Notes under the pieces: generated by a model
Told to the model about the DNA's origin: nothing
What the model saw: the letters and a program-made list of their open reading frames with translations, nothing else
The model's database searches: none
Source of the DNA: Oenanthe sinensis
Lineage: Eukaryota; Streptophyta; Magnoliopsida; Apiales; Apiaceae
Reading direction: 5' to 3'
Assembly: GCA_028671895.1 (NCBI GenBank)
Contig: CM053795.1
Coordinates: 9,321,501-9,385,500, forward strand
Length of the DNA stretch: 64,000 nucleotides
Part shown: piece after piece, positions 50,124 to 61,810 of the stretch
Layout of the letters: each line of letters starts with the position of its first letter
How positions within the stretch are numbered: position 1 is the stretch's first letter
Position numbers and translations under genes: made by a program

Positions 50124-50632
50124 TTGTGCATACAGGTTTTGGGGTTTGGTGGTGGTGATGAGCTTAGTTGTTTTGGGGGATGGGAAGTGAAAAGAGTGAG
50201 TGCAGGAATGAGTGCAGCGGACTGCAAGGAGAGAGAAGGATTGGGGTTAATGCATGCAAACCTGTTATTTATGGCAAGAATCCTTCAGCTGATTGTTGCC
50301 TACGAGTCAGGGTTAGCCATGTGGAGTGTGTCTGTCCTGTTGTTACACCAAAGTTAGTTGCACTCATTGATCTCAATCGTGCTATATGCCGGTTCAAGGT
50401 TGTGGAAGGAGAGTTCCTCGCCACTTCAAGTGCGGGAGTAAGTATTCTCGTATTGAAAATCACATACTGTAATTATATATTATGTTTGCGTTTTTTGTAG
50501 ATTTGATTTCATCATATGATTAGTGGATGTTGATGAAAAAACTGCACATTGACCTTTTCACTCAAATTTCTTGAATGTACGACCTTGCTAACACTGAAAG
50601 TCTTTTTCTTTATAGGTATCACCACTCCATGA
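50124..50632 (+). pseudogene. Eight-cysteine lipid-transfer/2S-albumin-like protein gene, frame-broken
   Basis: Exon 1 runs to 50437 and ends at a GTAAGT donor. Exon 2 is tiny, 50616-50632, encoding SITTP and a stop, after acceptor TTTATAG. Across frames the eight-cysteine pattern of the superfamily is visible: ADC, NACKPVIYGK, SADCC, HVECVCPVVTPKLVALIDLN, then GCGRRVPRHFKCG. The last part is only readable in a different frame from the middle, with a shift near 50393. Another shift falls near 50240, between ADCKERE and IGVNACK. The signal-peptide region also lacks one clean frame. Intact members are secreted small proteins. Either this is a recent pseudogene or the local sequence has single-base errors. 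Confidence 0.7.
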
Positions 50633-50803
50633 AGTATGAATTCGCTGAGCGCTGTTGCTTCTAGCACTAATGCATTGGTCGAGTGTAGTCTGTATTTGAC
50701 TATCAAGGATGAAGTGGAAATTAAAGTACTTACATTATTAAAGTCTGTGATGTTGTAATGGAGAAATGCCAATTCTATATACAACAGAAATAAATTCTCT
50801 CTC

Positions 50804-52430
50804 TTTTTTTTTTTTTTGAAATCAAAGCACCAAATCTTATAAATAATTCAAATCATGATCAAGTACATCGATAAGGAAGGAGGGCGTTTGAAACCACTCC
50901 TCACAACCAGTCATAGAACTAGCTACCCTTGCTATCGAATGAGCCGCTAAATTCGCTGATCGTCTCACAAAATACACATAGTGGGACCTCAAGTCCTTAA
51001 GAATTTCTAAGCAATCTGATATAATAGACCCAAAGAAAGAGTTGTCACAAGTCCTTGTGCGAATTGCTTCAACTACACCGAGACAGTCAAGCTCTATATA
51101 CACTTGCTGCTTATTCAACTTTTTTAACCAGGAAAGAGCTTCTCTGAAAGCCAACACCTCTGCAACTCGGGGATCAATAGCTCCTGCAAGCTTACCACCA
51201 CAACCTGCAACAAAACCACCCGATTCGTCTCGCAAAATACAACCAAACGAACTCCTTTTATCCTTTTCCAAGAAAGCAGCATCAACATTACAGGATATCC
51301 AACCTGATGGTGGAGGTTTCCAGATCAGCATACCTTCTCGAGAAATACAGGAACTAATACGATTTTGAGAGACTTGGGCTTGTTGCCACTGGAAAATAGA
51401 GGAACTAGCTTCGTTAATTACCAGCATCGGAGTCTTATGTCTATTATTCCATACCACCGAGTTTCTATGGTTCCAGATGCTCCACATTATTGCACAAAAA
51501 ATCTCAACATCATTTAGAGATAGAGAGTCGAAAGCAGTGATAATCACTTGGGGGACATGTTGCTCCGTAGGCCAAGGGAAGATGATTTTGCATAAGCTCC
51601 AACATCTGTAAGCAAAAGGACAATCCACAAGGATATGATATAGATATTCCGGCGACATCTTACAGACCTGACAGGTAGGAAGAACATCAACACACCTTTT
51701 TCGAAGATTATCAAGAGTGGGGAGACAGTCATGCATAACTCTCCACATAAAATTCTTCATTTTAGGAGGGATCGCTAGATTCCAAAGCTTTAGCCATTTA
51801 AACTCCGGAACTCCATTTAAGCGCTGAGAGAAGTCTCTATTGAAAACCCTGTAGCCACTCTTCACCGTGTATAGACCTTTACCATCTTCTATCCACATCC
51901 ACTTATCCTCTTGTCTCGAAAAAGAAAGAGGGATGGAGAGAATCCTCCTCGCATCAACATGGTTAAAAATACTCCGCATCCCATTCATTTGTGTTCGTCT
52001 TTAATAGACTGTTAACTTTTGCATCCTCCAAACCTTGGACCATATCAGTTGACACTTTCGTCGAACCGAGAACTGGAATCCATGGATCCTCCCAAATGCT
52101 AATAGAACTCCCGTTACCAACTTTCAAAACGCTACCAGTTTCAATAAGGTTCTTAGCAGCCATTATGCTTCGCCAAACATAACTTGGGTTATTTCCCACT
52201 CCTGTATTCAGAATAGAGCAATGAGGGAAGTATCTGGCTTTTAACAACCGAGCTACAAAGGACTGAGGGTCAGCAAGGATACACCAAATTTACTTCCCTA
52301 GCAGAGCAATATTAAACTCACTAATTCTCCTGAAAGCCATACCACCAAATTTTTTCGGGAAACACATTCTATCCCAGGCCATCCATATACGTTGAAGAAC
52401 ACTTCTTATTTTGTGTTCTTTTTTAAACAG
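50804..52430 (-). mobile_element. 5'-truncated LINE retrotransposon
   Basis: On the minus strand the 383-codon frame 50837-51988 carries a zf-RVT domain (KLWNLAIPPKMKNFMWR, CQVCKMSPEYLYHILVDCPF) and a C-terminal RNase H (NVDAAFLEKDKRSSFGCILR, ELDCLGVVEAIR). Further 5', 51963-52247 and up to about 52410 continue the LINE protein in another frame (LKARYFPHCSI) with a stop within. A T14 run at 50804-50817 is the poly(A) tail of the element. The reverse transcriptase core is missing, so the copy is dead. It is not a host RNase H gene. Confidence 0.9.
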
Positions 52431-53932
52431 CAACAACAACTGAGTTTTTGGAACCTGTGGCTAGATTCTTGATCCAGTACTCGCAAGTCATTAGTATGGT
52501 TACATATACATTCTGCATCTGAATGAAAACACAGTACCATAAAAACGCAGCAACTTGTTGAAGCCGAATTGAAAACCAGAAGTTCCTCTGGGAGACACAA
52601 TAATTTGAGCAGCATTATTCCCTCTGTCATCCGTTCCTTTTTACTAATCCATTTTATAATTTGAATAACTCGTTGAATAACGATCCGAAGATGTCATTAG
52701 ATTATATTGGTCATTTCTCAGCTTATAAATTACTTATACTATCATGAACCCAAACGAGGATCCTCACTTCTAGTAATTACATATTTATAGAAAAATTGAA
52801 TACGATTTGAATACAATTTTGTAAAACACAAGAAGATTTATTCAGGAGTTGCTACATATTAAGGATGTTACTGAACGCACGGAACGTTTATTTATCATGA
52901 ATCCAAGAGCAAATGAGCAACCAAAATAAGTAACTAGATACCGGGGCACAAGATTCACAAAAATTAGATGAGCCTAACAACTTGAATAAGAAATCAAGTA
53001 ATTCTGGTAGAGCTACCTCATTTTATATGTTCACAACTCCTTACTAATATAGTAATTACATTTCGTACATAAACAAAACAGATATTTAATGTATTGTAAA
53101 ATGACAAGATCAAACGAACACTAAAATTTTAATATATTCTTTTGTACTTGAGAATTTGTTTTTAAAATCTAAGAATTAATCGTACTAGTCCGAGTTCCTG
53201 TACCATTTTTTATAGGCCCGGTTTAAAAGTTAGAGTTTTGAATTTTTTTTAGAGATTTGAGGTATATTAAAGGTTTGATTGAATGAATTATTTAATGATG
53301 ATATTCGGTGATTAGCGGCTTGGTATTAATTCGCTAATTTAAAAAAAAAAGTTATTTGGAGAAATTTTTTCAATTAAAAGATTGTTACATGTTTAGTTAA
53401 AATACAAATAACTAATTCAAATAACTATATACTATCAAATAATTTCATTCAAAATATCAGCTAATCAAAATAATTAATTCAATTCACTTGTTAAAATAGT
53501 TAATTCAATTCCTAACCGCTACTAATTGCCAAATATGATCATAGTTTATTCATTCACATAAAATAAATTAAAATGTGAAAAACGAAATAAAAAAGGGAAC
53601 ACACTAGTACAACAAGGAGAATAATGATAGTATCATTTTTTCGTTCTATGATGCCTAAAATGGTGGTATCTGGTAGTTGTTCCATGGCAAGTTTGGCAAC
53701 TCCAATTTGGTGTTTAAATATAACATGCAAAGACGTCTTACATCTGTATAACTACTTTATAATAATAATAATATTTATTTATAATAATAATAGTAATAAT
53801 AATCTTTGGTCTTATTTTTGGATTATTCTCAAATTCACATATTGGTTTGGTGCTCCAGTCAACCAAACAGAGTCTTCGATCAATATAATCCAAATCTGTA
53901 TCTGGGTTTTGATCTTTACTTGTTAAGCTCAA
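52431..53932. other. Spacer and promoter of the cyclophilin-like gene
   Basis: No gene is recognised. The tract 53230-53540 is AT-rich with loosely inverted ends (gattagcgg and ctaaccgct), possibly a MITE. The right end should hold the promoter of the gene that starts at 53933. Confidence 0.45.
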
Positions 53933-56900
53933 ATGGGTCGGAGACCAAATGACTCCGAACCCAGTAGATGGGTCACAATGATCCTTTTATTGATGGGTCT
54001 TGTTTCTTGTTCTTTGGTGTACATGTTCATGTCTGTTGTTTTTAGACCCACGAGTGTTTCTCCTGGATTGGATCTTGAGAGTTTGGTCAAGAATGAAGGT
54101 GAATTGAGTGAAGAGAGTGGGGGTGGTTGTTGTAGAGGTATTGAAAATTTGGAGCTTTGGGGGTCAGCTGTGAAATGGGGTACTGATTTCAAGTTTAATT
54201 CTTCAGAGGAGTGTTGTCAGGCTTGTAAAAACTTGTGTACTGGGAATGATGGACCTTGCTTGTGTGATTCTTGGGTGTTTTGTGGGAATCAGGAAGCTTG
54301 TGGACCTCAATTTGGTGAGGTGAGTGTAGATTCGTTGATGCTTTGCCTGTTAATTTTGATCATTTGGTTGCATTTTATACTTGTTAGTTAAAAATTAGTT
54401 GCTGTTGGGCTAATTTTTATTCATGTTACAGATAACAGGTTCTTTATGGACCCAAATTTGGTGAAATGAGGACACATTAGTTGTCGTTAAGCTTTTTATC
54501 AGTGTTACATCTTTTAGGTGGATTGTGCAATTGTTCTATAGCTGGTTTGTTTAAAGTTTCATGTTTTGTGGTGGGAGTGATCAATTATCGACATAAGGCT
54601 GTTTATCTTTAATAGCTGTAGAAAAGCAGTTAAAGATAGAACAATATTTACTTGTTCATTTGAAATGCTGTTAATTTTAGGTTTGTTTATAAAACTGGCT
54701 CTGGGATATCAGGATTAACCTGGATATAGCAATTTAATCAAATGGCATTTGTAGGCAATCTAAAGTAAAAAACCTTTATCCATTTGATTCCATTAGACAT
54801 ATAAACTGATTGCTGCACTGTATCACTTCCGATTATCATGTTATAATAAGCTGTCGTTACAAGTCACGGTGTGAGTTAAGTTAAAAAGTGGTATGATCAA
54901 GAAAATAGTATGCTGTCTTTTAACATGGAGACACTTAAAAAAAAAACCCTTGCATGATATCTTGTGGAAACAATTAATTTAACCTTCTTTATTTATGTAA
55001 TAATGTCTGGGTGTTCAGTGCTGGTTGAAGAAACAAAAGGATACCTTGGCTCCCGAGCGACAGGATGCGGGAAAATCAGTCAGTTGGACGTCCGGCCTTG
55101 TTTTTGGCAAAGGAGAGGTATATAAGTAGATGCTTTCTTGCTATTTCTACAATATTTATTCTCAAACAATGCAATATGTACCTCTGTTCCATTTTCTACA
55201 ATATTTATTCTCAAACAAATGCAATATGTACCTCTGTTCCATTTCATAAGTGACGAATACCCATGGATTTATCATTTATTTTGATGATCCTTGTTTATTG
55301 CATTAATTTACGTTTATATGTTTAGCTACATTGCTCACATGTTTCATTTCCAGAGTTCGGATTAATGCCGGTTACGTTTTACATTTGTTTCTTTGGCTTG
55401 ACATGGTTTCATACAAAATGTCAAAATTTTAGAGCTTATCAGCTACTGTCCTAAGGAATTGATTCATATCGGTGTAACCATGGTACTATTATTATGGTTA
55501 ATTTTATGTAGGAATATAGCTAAAGTTCATGCCAGGCTAATCTGACTCAATACGGTGATTGAAATGTCTCAGCTTAGTTCATGGCACCATGTGTCTTACA
55601 AATGCCCCTGAGCAGCAGACCAGAGTTGATTTATGCATCTATATTGAAGCAGAATAAAATACTTCACTTGTATATTTGTTTTTCGTGTCAAGAACCTGGT
55701 AATAACTAGTTAGGTACTTAATCTAAGATCTTCAGATGCTGGCTGTCGGTGGATTTTCTCTGAATTCTCTGATATGCTGGGGCAGAAAATAACCAAATAT
55801 TGCTGCAGGATTTCTTTAAGATGTTCTTTAAGACAGAACAATAATTATCAGATAATACATTGTCATTTTATCAGAATATGCATTATTGCTTCAGTATCTA
55901 GTATATAATTTATTGCTGTGCATACAATGGTTACTCTTTATGTGCATGCATCTTATATGACTTTTTCTTACCAATACATCCGGAACCTCATTCTTTACTT
56001 GTAGACATTTTTAACAGATTTATTCACTACTAACCAACTCGTTCATTATTTACCTCCTAACAGGGAATTGTTGGGATTGAAACAGAGCATGGAACGCTTC
56101 ATATAAAAGTAGGTGGTCCTGTCTTTGTGTGATGCATTACATATACCCCATCAATTTAGTGTTAATATTTACTTAATCTGGCAATGGATTAAACATATCT
56201 AACTTATTAAGAAGGGTTTTTTTGGAAGAGGTTTTGAAGTTGCATAATTGCTATTTGCTAACTAGCTACTATTGATAGCTGAGTTAGGTGCATTTGGAAG
56301 TAGCTTAAAAGGATTTTTTTTTTTTTTTGGGAGAGGGGGTTTATTATATTGTCTCTTTACTGACTTTGTGGTATTAACATCATATATACAAAATGACTAA
56401 CAAATTAATAAATTTTTAAGTTCTGCAGGACTTGACAAAAAATATGTGTAAAGGTGTGATGATAATATTTCTGGAGGATATAGATGGCATGCTTTTTAGT
56501 TGAGCAATCTGATCAAATTGCAATAATTTTTGCAGTTACTTCTTTCTGTACAGTATCCTTCTTTTTTCCATATATTTGGGATGATAAACTGAAAATATAT
56601 GATGGTTTTACTCAGCTTCTATCCGACTGTGCACCACATTCAGTAAATTACATTCTCCAGCTATTGGAGTTGCGCCACTGTGCAGGCTGTCATTTTTACC
56701 GTGCTGAAAGTCGAGGGGAGTCTTGGGATTCAGAGGGGAACCACATAACAGATGTAAGACTTCACTGTTTTTACAACATATGTTTTACTACTTGATTCAA
56801 ATCTGCTGTATTGTATCCTTTTTGACTTCTATTGTATTTCAGAGTCATAACCTCGCTGTTATTTCACAGGCTTCTTTAGGTCCTCCATTTGGACTTGTTC

Positions 56901-57238
56901 AAGGATTGCTCGAACCTCAAGGAATCACATTTAACAAACTTCCCATGGAAGACTGTCCGACAATAAGAAGAGGTTCAGTTGCATGGGTTGGTTCAGGTCC
57001 AGAATTCTTTATAAGCCTAGCCAACCACGAAGAATGGAGAAAGACATACACTGTTTTCGGTACTGTACTTCCTGAAGACATGGCAATTGCAGAGAAAATA
57101 ACCGACCTTCCTACAAAAGCAGATGTGTGGAACAACATTAATGTGTCAGTCTTGGAAAAACCTGTACCCTTATGGTTAAAAAGAATTAAAACGAGTAGCG
57201 GAGATCTAAATCTTAATGAGAAAGCAGGAAGTAAGTGA
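53933..57238 (+). CDS. Membrane-anchored cyclophilin-like protein with Cys-rich domain
   Basis: Five exons in one frame: 53933-54319, 55019-55117, 56064-56108, 56616-56753, 56870-57238; 345 residues. A type II signal anchor lies at about 13-36 (WVTMILLLMGLVSCSLVYMF). Residues about 62-134 are Cys-rich (CCRGIENLELW, CCQACKNLC, CLCDSWVFCG), PAN/apple-like, and probably lumenal with disulphides. Residues about 163-335 form a cyclophilin-like fold (VGIETEHGTLHIKLL ... FYRAES ... FFISLANH ... YTVFGTV). The usual active-site arginine motif is kept as FYR, but the QGGD loop is absent, so catalysis is doubtful. Length matches, from memory, the Arabidopsis neighbour of the MORN gene (At4g17070, about 343 residues). 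Intact, no breaks. Confidence 0.88.
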
Positions 57239-58912
57239 ATTGGTTTATAGCTCCTGCTTTATACACGAGGGTTGTATCTAGATTCAAAGTATATGTAGAA
57301 AGTCTTCTAAATTAATATGCTTATTTTTCTGTACCAGATTTTCAACTTCGGATAGAAAGTCTTTTAAATTATAGGCAGCTTTCTGTTTCGGTTTTTTAAC
57401 ATCGCAAGTATCCAGATCTAAATATCAAAGTAATAGATGTGTGTAAATGGAGAGTAAATAAGTTTTTCCTGACCACTGAAGTTAGAAAATAATCCACTAA
57501 TCTTTCATTTTTAAAGGTACGTACTTGTTTTAGATTCAAGGTTCACTTTTTTTTCCCTTTGAATTGTATGGTTTTAAATTACAAAATGATCATATTTAAA
57601 TACTTTTTTTCATGTGAAATTTATTAGTTTGTTTATTTCAAAATTATATATTTCTTTTATTTAAAATGTTATCGACCTGGTAGATAACCCCTAAAGTTAC
57701 ATGTTTATATATAAATATACATCATTGGTGAATAGTCATGTAGGTTTACATGGGGCTTTTAAAGGTTAAAAAAAATAATATTCTTAATGTATTTAGTGAG
57801 ATTACTTGTTTAACTTATCTTCTTAAATTGTAATTGAAGAAAAATAATTATTTATTAAGATTCTAGTGCATGTTATACTTAATCTATAGGCATAAGATTT
57901 CAAAGATGAAATGTTAGAAATAACATCATGGATTATTTAGAAATATTGATTTCATTTGAAATCGTGAATTTGATCTAATGACATATTTGGGTAATCATAA
58001 GGATTTAGATTTCATTTGAATTTTAAAAATTTCAAATATTAGTATAAATATGAGAATTTAAAATGACAATTTACGAAATCTACAAAATTCATTTTAGTGT
58101 TTTTGTAAGAGAATATAACTAGCATGATATACGTACAGTACGGGTGTATATAGTGTTGCAAGTGTAGCAACTGAGGAAAAGGTCAGGTGGCACCGATAAA
58201 GTAGCAGCAGTGGTACTAGTGAATGGGAAACATGAAAGTCACATCCATCCATCCATCCACCCAGCCCAACTCCAACCCATCCCCTCAGCCTACCCCACCC
58301 CACCACAATGTAAAATGTACAGGCCCATCAAACACAATAGTGCGTTGCCTAGAAAATTCACCACTATTAACCAACATACGAGCCTAGCCTAGACTAGACT
58401 AGACTAAGGTAGTTGGTTGGGTTTGGGTTGATTACACACAACATTTATAACAAGACAAAACACAAAGAGAGATGAAAGAATGGGTGGTGGGGATACGTTT
58501 ATGGTGGTGTACTGGTGGAGTTGTTGTGGGGTGCACCTCTCCACCACACCCTCTCTCCCCTATACCTCTCCCACACGTCTTGTATCATTCTCTGTCACCC
58601 ATCCCACTTGCCTACCCCCCACCCACAATCAATGCCATACATACGTACATACATACATACTCACTCTTCCCATTCCAACCATCTTATTAACAACCCCCCC
58701 TTCTCATTTTAACCTATACCCCCCCCCCCCCCCCCCAATCTTTTCAACATACAACCACCCATATGCACCTTTTATTTCTCTCTAACATTTTGTCAAACCC
58801 CTTATGTGCAATACATTTCTAGATCTGAAAACACTCATCAAGATCTCATCTTTTCATACCCGAATCCATCTCCGATCTACAATATACATACACGTATAGA
58901 TAATATACATTC
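57239..58912. other. Spacer and promoter of the trihelix gene
   Basis: The left part is the 3' flank of the cyclophilin-like gene. From 58230 the DNA becomes C-rich, with ccat repeats (58243-58262), an acat microsatellite (about 58637-58661) and C18 (58719-58736). CT-rich DNA precedes the ATG at 58913. No other gene is recognised. Confidence 0.5.
58719..58736. repeat. C18 homopolymer
   Basis: An uninterrupted run of 18 cytosines about 180 bp before the trihelix start codon, in a pyrimidine-rich leader. Confidence 0.95.
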
Positions 58913-60166
58913 ATGACCACCGTCGACGCCGCCCCGGTCAAGATCCCCCGGAAATTTCCGCCGCCGTGTTGGACACAAGAGGAAGCCTTAGCCCTAATCG
59001 AAGCCTACCGCGAAAGATGGTACGCTCTCCGCCGTGGCTACCTACGCACCGCCGATTGGGACTCCGTCGCCGACGCCGTGGGTCAACGCTGCCCCGGTGC
59101 ATCTCCGGCGAAGACCTCCGCTCAGTGCCGTCACAAAATGGAGAAGCTCCGGCAACGATATCGAGCTGAGAAACAACGGTCTCATTCGTATCCAGGTCGA
59201 TTCTTTTCGTCGTGGTTTTATTTCGATAGTATGGATGCTATGGAAAATGGTACTTCACCTGGTGATAGATCCAATCAAGTTACTGTTGTTGATCATAATT
59301 CTGTGCCGTTAGGTTTTAATTTAAAAACTAGTAAAAAAGTTGCCAATGATTTTCCGAGACCTAATGTTGATCATGAAGGTGTTTTGTTTCGAGGTGGATT
59401 TCGTGTTAAAGTTGTTAATGATCGGAATTCGGTTCCTTTAGGATTTAGGTTAAAGAATTCGGATAAGATTGATGCGAAATTCAGTCCTAATGTTGGATAT
59501 AAGGTTCCCAGTGGTTATCCTTTTTATTTAAATGGTGCTTCGGATGAAGAAACGGAGAATAATGGTAGTCAATTTGAAGCCGGCCCTTCGGATTTTAGGG
59601 CAGAGAAGTTTGGTAATGGCGGGATTAGGATTAAATCTCCGAGTGATCAGTTGATGCCACCTTCTTTAAGAGCTCGAAAGGTTGGCGGGAAGTTGGATCG
59701 TGAATATGCATGTGATGATAGTGGTGGTTATGATGGTGTTGATGCTGATGGTGATGGCGAGTATTGGGTGAAAGTACCTCAGGATAGAAATTCAGCTCCG
59801 GTAGGAACAAGGCAAAAGTTTACTAACAAGAATGACAGGAACTCGAGTCCTAGTGTTGATCCTAGGTTTTTGAATGGGTTTCCTTCGCAAGCAAGATCGG
59901 ATTTTGATAGAAAGAGTGGCAGTAGTGGAGTTAAGAGAGGTAGAAATCCAATTGAAGATATGGTTTCGTCTATTAAATCCCTTGGGGAAGGATTCGTGAA
60001 GATGGAACAAATGAAGATGGAGATGGCGAAGGAGATTGAGAAGACACGAATGGAAATGGAGATGAAGCGGAATGAGTTGTGGATTGAGTCACAGCAACAG
60101 ATTGTGGATGCTTTAGTAAAGGGTTTATTTGACAAGAAGGTGAAAGCATCATCCCCTGGTTCATAG
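58913..60166 (+). CDS. Trihelix (SIP1/ASIL-like) transcription factor
   Basis: A single 417-codon exon. The N-terminal trihelix domain (about 15-92) is clear: CWTQEEALALIEAYRERWYA, ADWDSVADAV, SAQCRHKMEKLRQRYRAEKQ; it binds GT-type DNA elements. The C-terminus (about 350-405) is a charged coiled coil rich in Met, Lys and Glu (EQMKMEMAKEIEKTRMEME), typical for dimerisation in the SIP1 group. In between, a motif like DRNSVPLGFRLK occurs three times (about 124, 168 and 286). The first 250 bp are much more GC-rich than the rest. The start codon follows a long pyrimidine-rich leader. Nuclear by family. Intact. Confidence 0.9.
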   Translation: MTTVDAAPVKIPRKFPPPCWTQEEALALIEAYRERWYALRRGYLRTADWDSVADAVGQRCPGASPAKTSAQCRHKMEKLRQRYRAEKQRSHSYPGRFFSSWFYFDSMDAMENGTSPGDRSNQVTVVDHNSVPLGFNLKTSKKVANDFPRPNVDHEGVLFRGGFRVKVVNDRNSVPLGFRLKNSDKIDAKFSPNVGYKVPSGYPFYLNGASDEETENNGSQFEAGPSDFRAEKFGNGGIRIKSPSDQLMPPSLRARKVGGKLDREYACDDSGGYDGVDADGDGEYWVKVPQDRNSAPVGTRQKFTNKNDRNSSPSVDPRFLNGFPSQARSDFDRKSGSSGVKRGRNPIEDMVSSIKSLGEGFVKMEQMKMEMAKEIEKTRMEMEMKRNELWIESQQQIVDALVKGLFDKKVKASSPGS

Positions 60167-61810
60167 TTGCACTAAACAATAATGGCTTTAGTATTGTTTC
60201 AAGTTTTTCTATAATTGCGTTGTTATATATGAGATCAACTATATATATGATTCAGTAAATTAGTTTATATCTAACCGGACTGCCTTGTCAAATATGATCA
60301 GGGACATGCATCTTTTCTTTCTGTTATGGTTGTATTTCGCTACAAATTTTCCCGGGATTTGAGATGAAGGCTTGTTTCTGTGATTGTACTGCATCCTATT
60401 GAAATGTTGTTTTCATGCATCATTAGCTTGTGTTCTTGAATGTTTGCAAACTTATGTTTTATCCAAGTGAAAGTGTTTGCAGGCCTATGATTGAGATCAC
60501 AGCATCACATTGTTAAACACCAATTACTCTTGTTTAGTTTTGTTTTTAATAATTTGAGATCCTTGCACTTTATTGTCGAAAACAAATTACCCTTGTTTTT
60601 GAGTGATTTTTAACTGGAAACCAGCCCATGTTTCACGTTTGCTCTGGTGTTTTTGTTCGATTGTTTGAAGTTTGTCCTAACGTTTACTCTGAAAATATAT
60701 TTAAATCATATTATTTAAAATGAAGGATAATCGTAATTACAAATCGGTAAGATTTAATAGTGATATATATTTGGAACAAATAATACACGATCATATTTTT
60801 ATTAAATTAAAATGAAGGTACACTTGCCGGGAAAAACCTCAAACGGAAAGACATATTAAGAGTGAGATGATTTTAACTTTTCAGCATTTCTTTCAATGGC
60901 TGACGTAATTTTTTTTTCAATGTTTAATTATTTCATCAATTTATTTTAGATATTAGCTTTTTAATCATAAATAGATATAATAATGTAAAATATTGCTTTC
61001 TTTCAATTTTATAGTAAGAGAGACCCTATTAATTCAACTCAGAGAACCCTTTTTATTTTTATTTTTCATTGAAGAGAGAATGAGGGTATTACACCAATTC
61101 CCTTAGGTGTGTTTATAATATTTTATTTAAAATAATTTACAAAGGTTATTTATGATTATTTGTGTGATTAAAAAATTATTTATGAATTAAATTATTAGAA
61201 GTATATAACTATTTCAGTCACTTTTTTTTTTAATTTTGTAAGTTAATGATATAAAAATGAATGGCATCCCTTTTAAAAGTAAATTTTATTTTTTGTTTGT
61301 TATTTTTTATATAATTAATTATATATTTAAGTTGATACTAGTTCATAACACAAAATTACTGTTTATTCATGAATGATGAAAAATAACATTAAGTAAAAAA
61401 TAAGATAAAACAAATCTTAATAAAAGAGTATAAAATACACTACATTCATAAGAAATAAATATCTACTAACATCAAATTATTGGCAAAACCAATTGAATTT
61501 TTTATCCTCTTACAACTCTTTGAAAGAGAGGCATTTTTAACAAATAAGCAAAAACCATATTGATTTTCTTTCTTTGCTTTTATATAATATTCATAAATCT
61601 AACTTCATTTTAGATAGGACCATAAAAATTTCATTTTTTCTAGCATCATTCCAAATGCACACTCATAAATTTAATTCCTCTTTATTATCATTTTAAAATT
61701 TCATTTTCTAACATCAGCACAAAGGGTAAATTTTCTTTTTAAAGTTCTATTAAAGGATGTATTCTAATTGCTTCACCAAACAAGGTAAATCATGGACAAC
61801 AAGTCCTTAG
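60167..61810. other. Spacer between convergent genes
   Basis: It holds the 3' flanks of the trihelix gene (left) and the transporter gene (right). The middle, 60700-61700, is AT-rich low-complexity DNA. No gene is recognised. Confidence 0.5.

Noticed and set aside
50837..51988. Host RNase H-domain gene
   Set aside because: The zf-RVT plus RNase H order, the poly(A) tail and upstream LINE-type coding remnants show a truncated LINE.
58480..58785. 101-codon frame upstream of the trihelix gene
   Set aside because: It comes from a pyrimidine-rich, microsatellite-containing leader and encodes only low-complexity Pro/Ser/Thr sequence.
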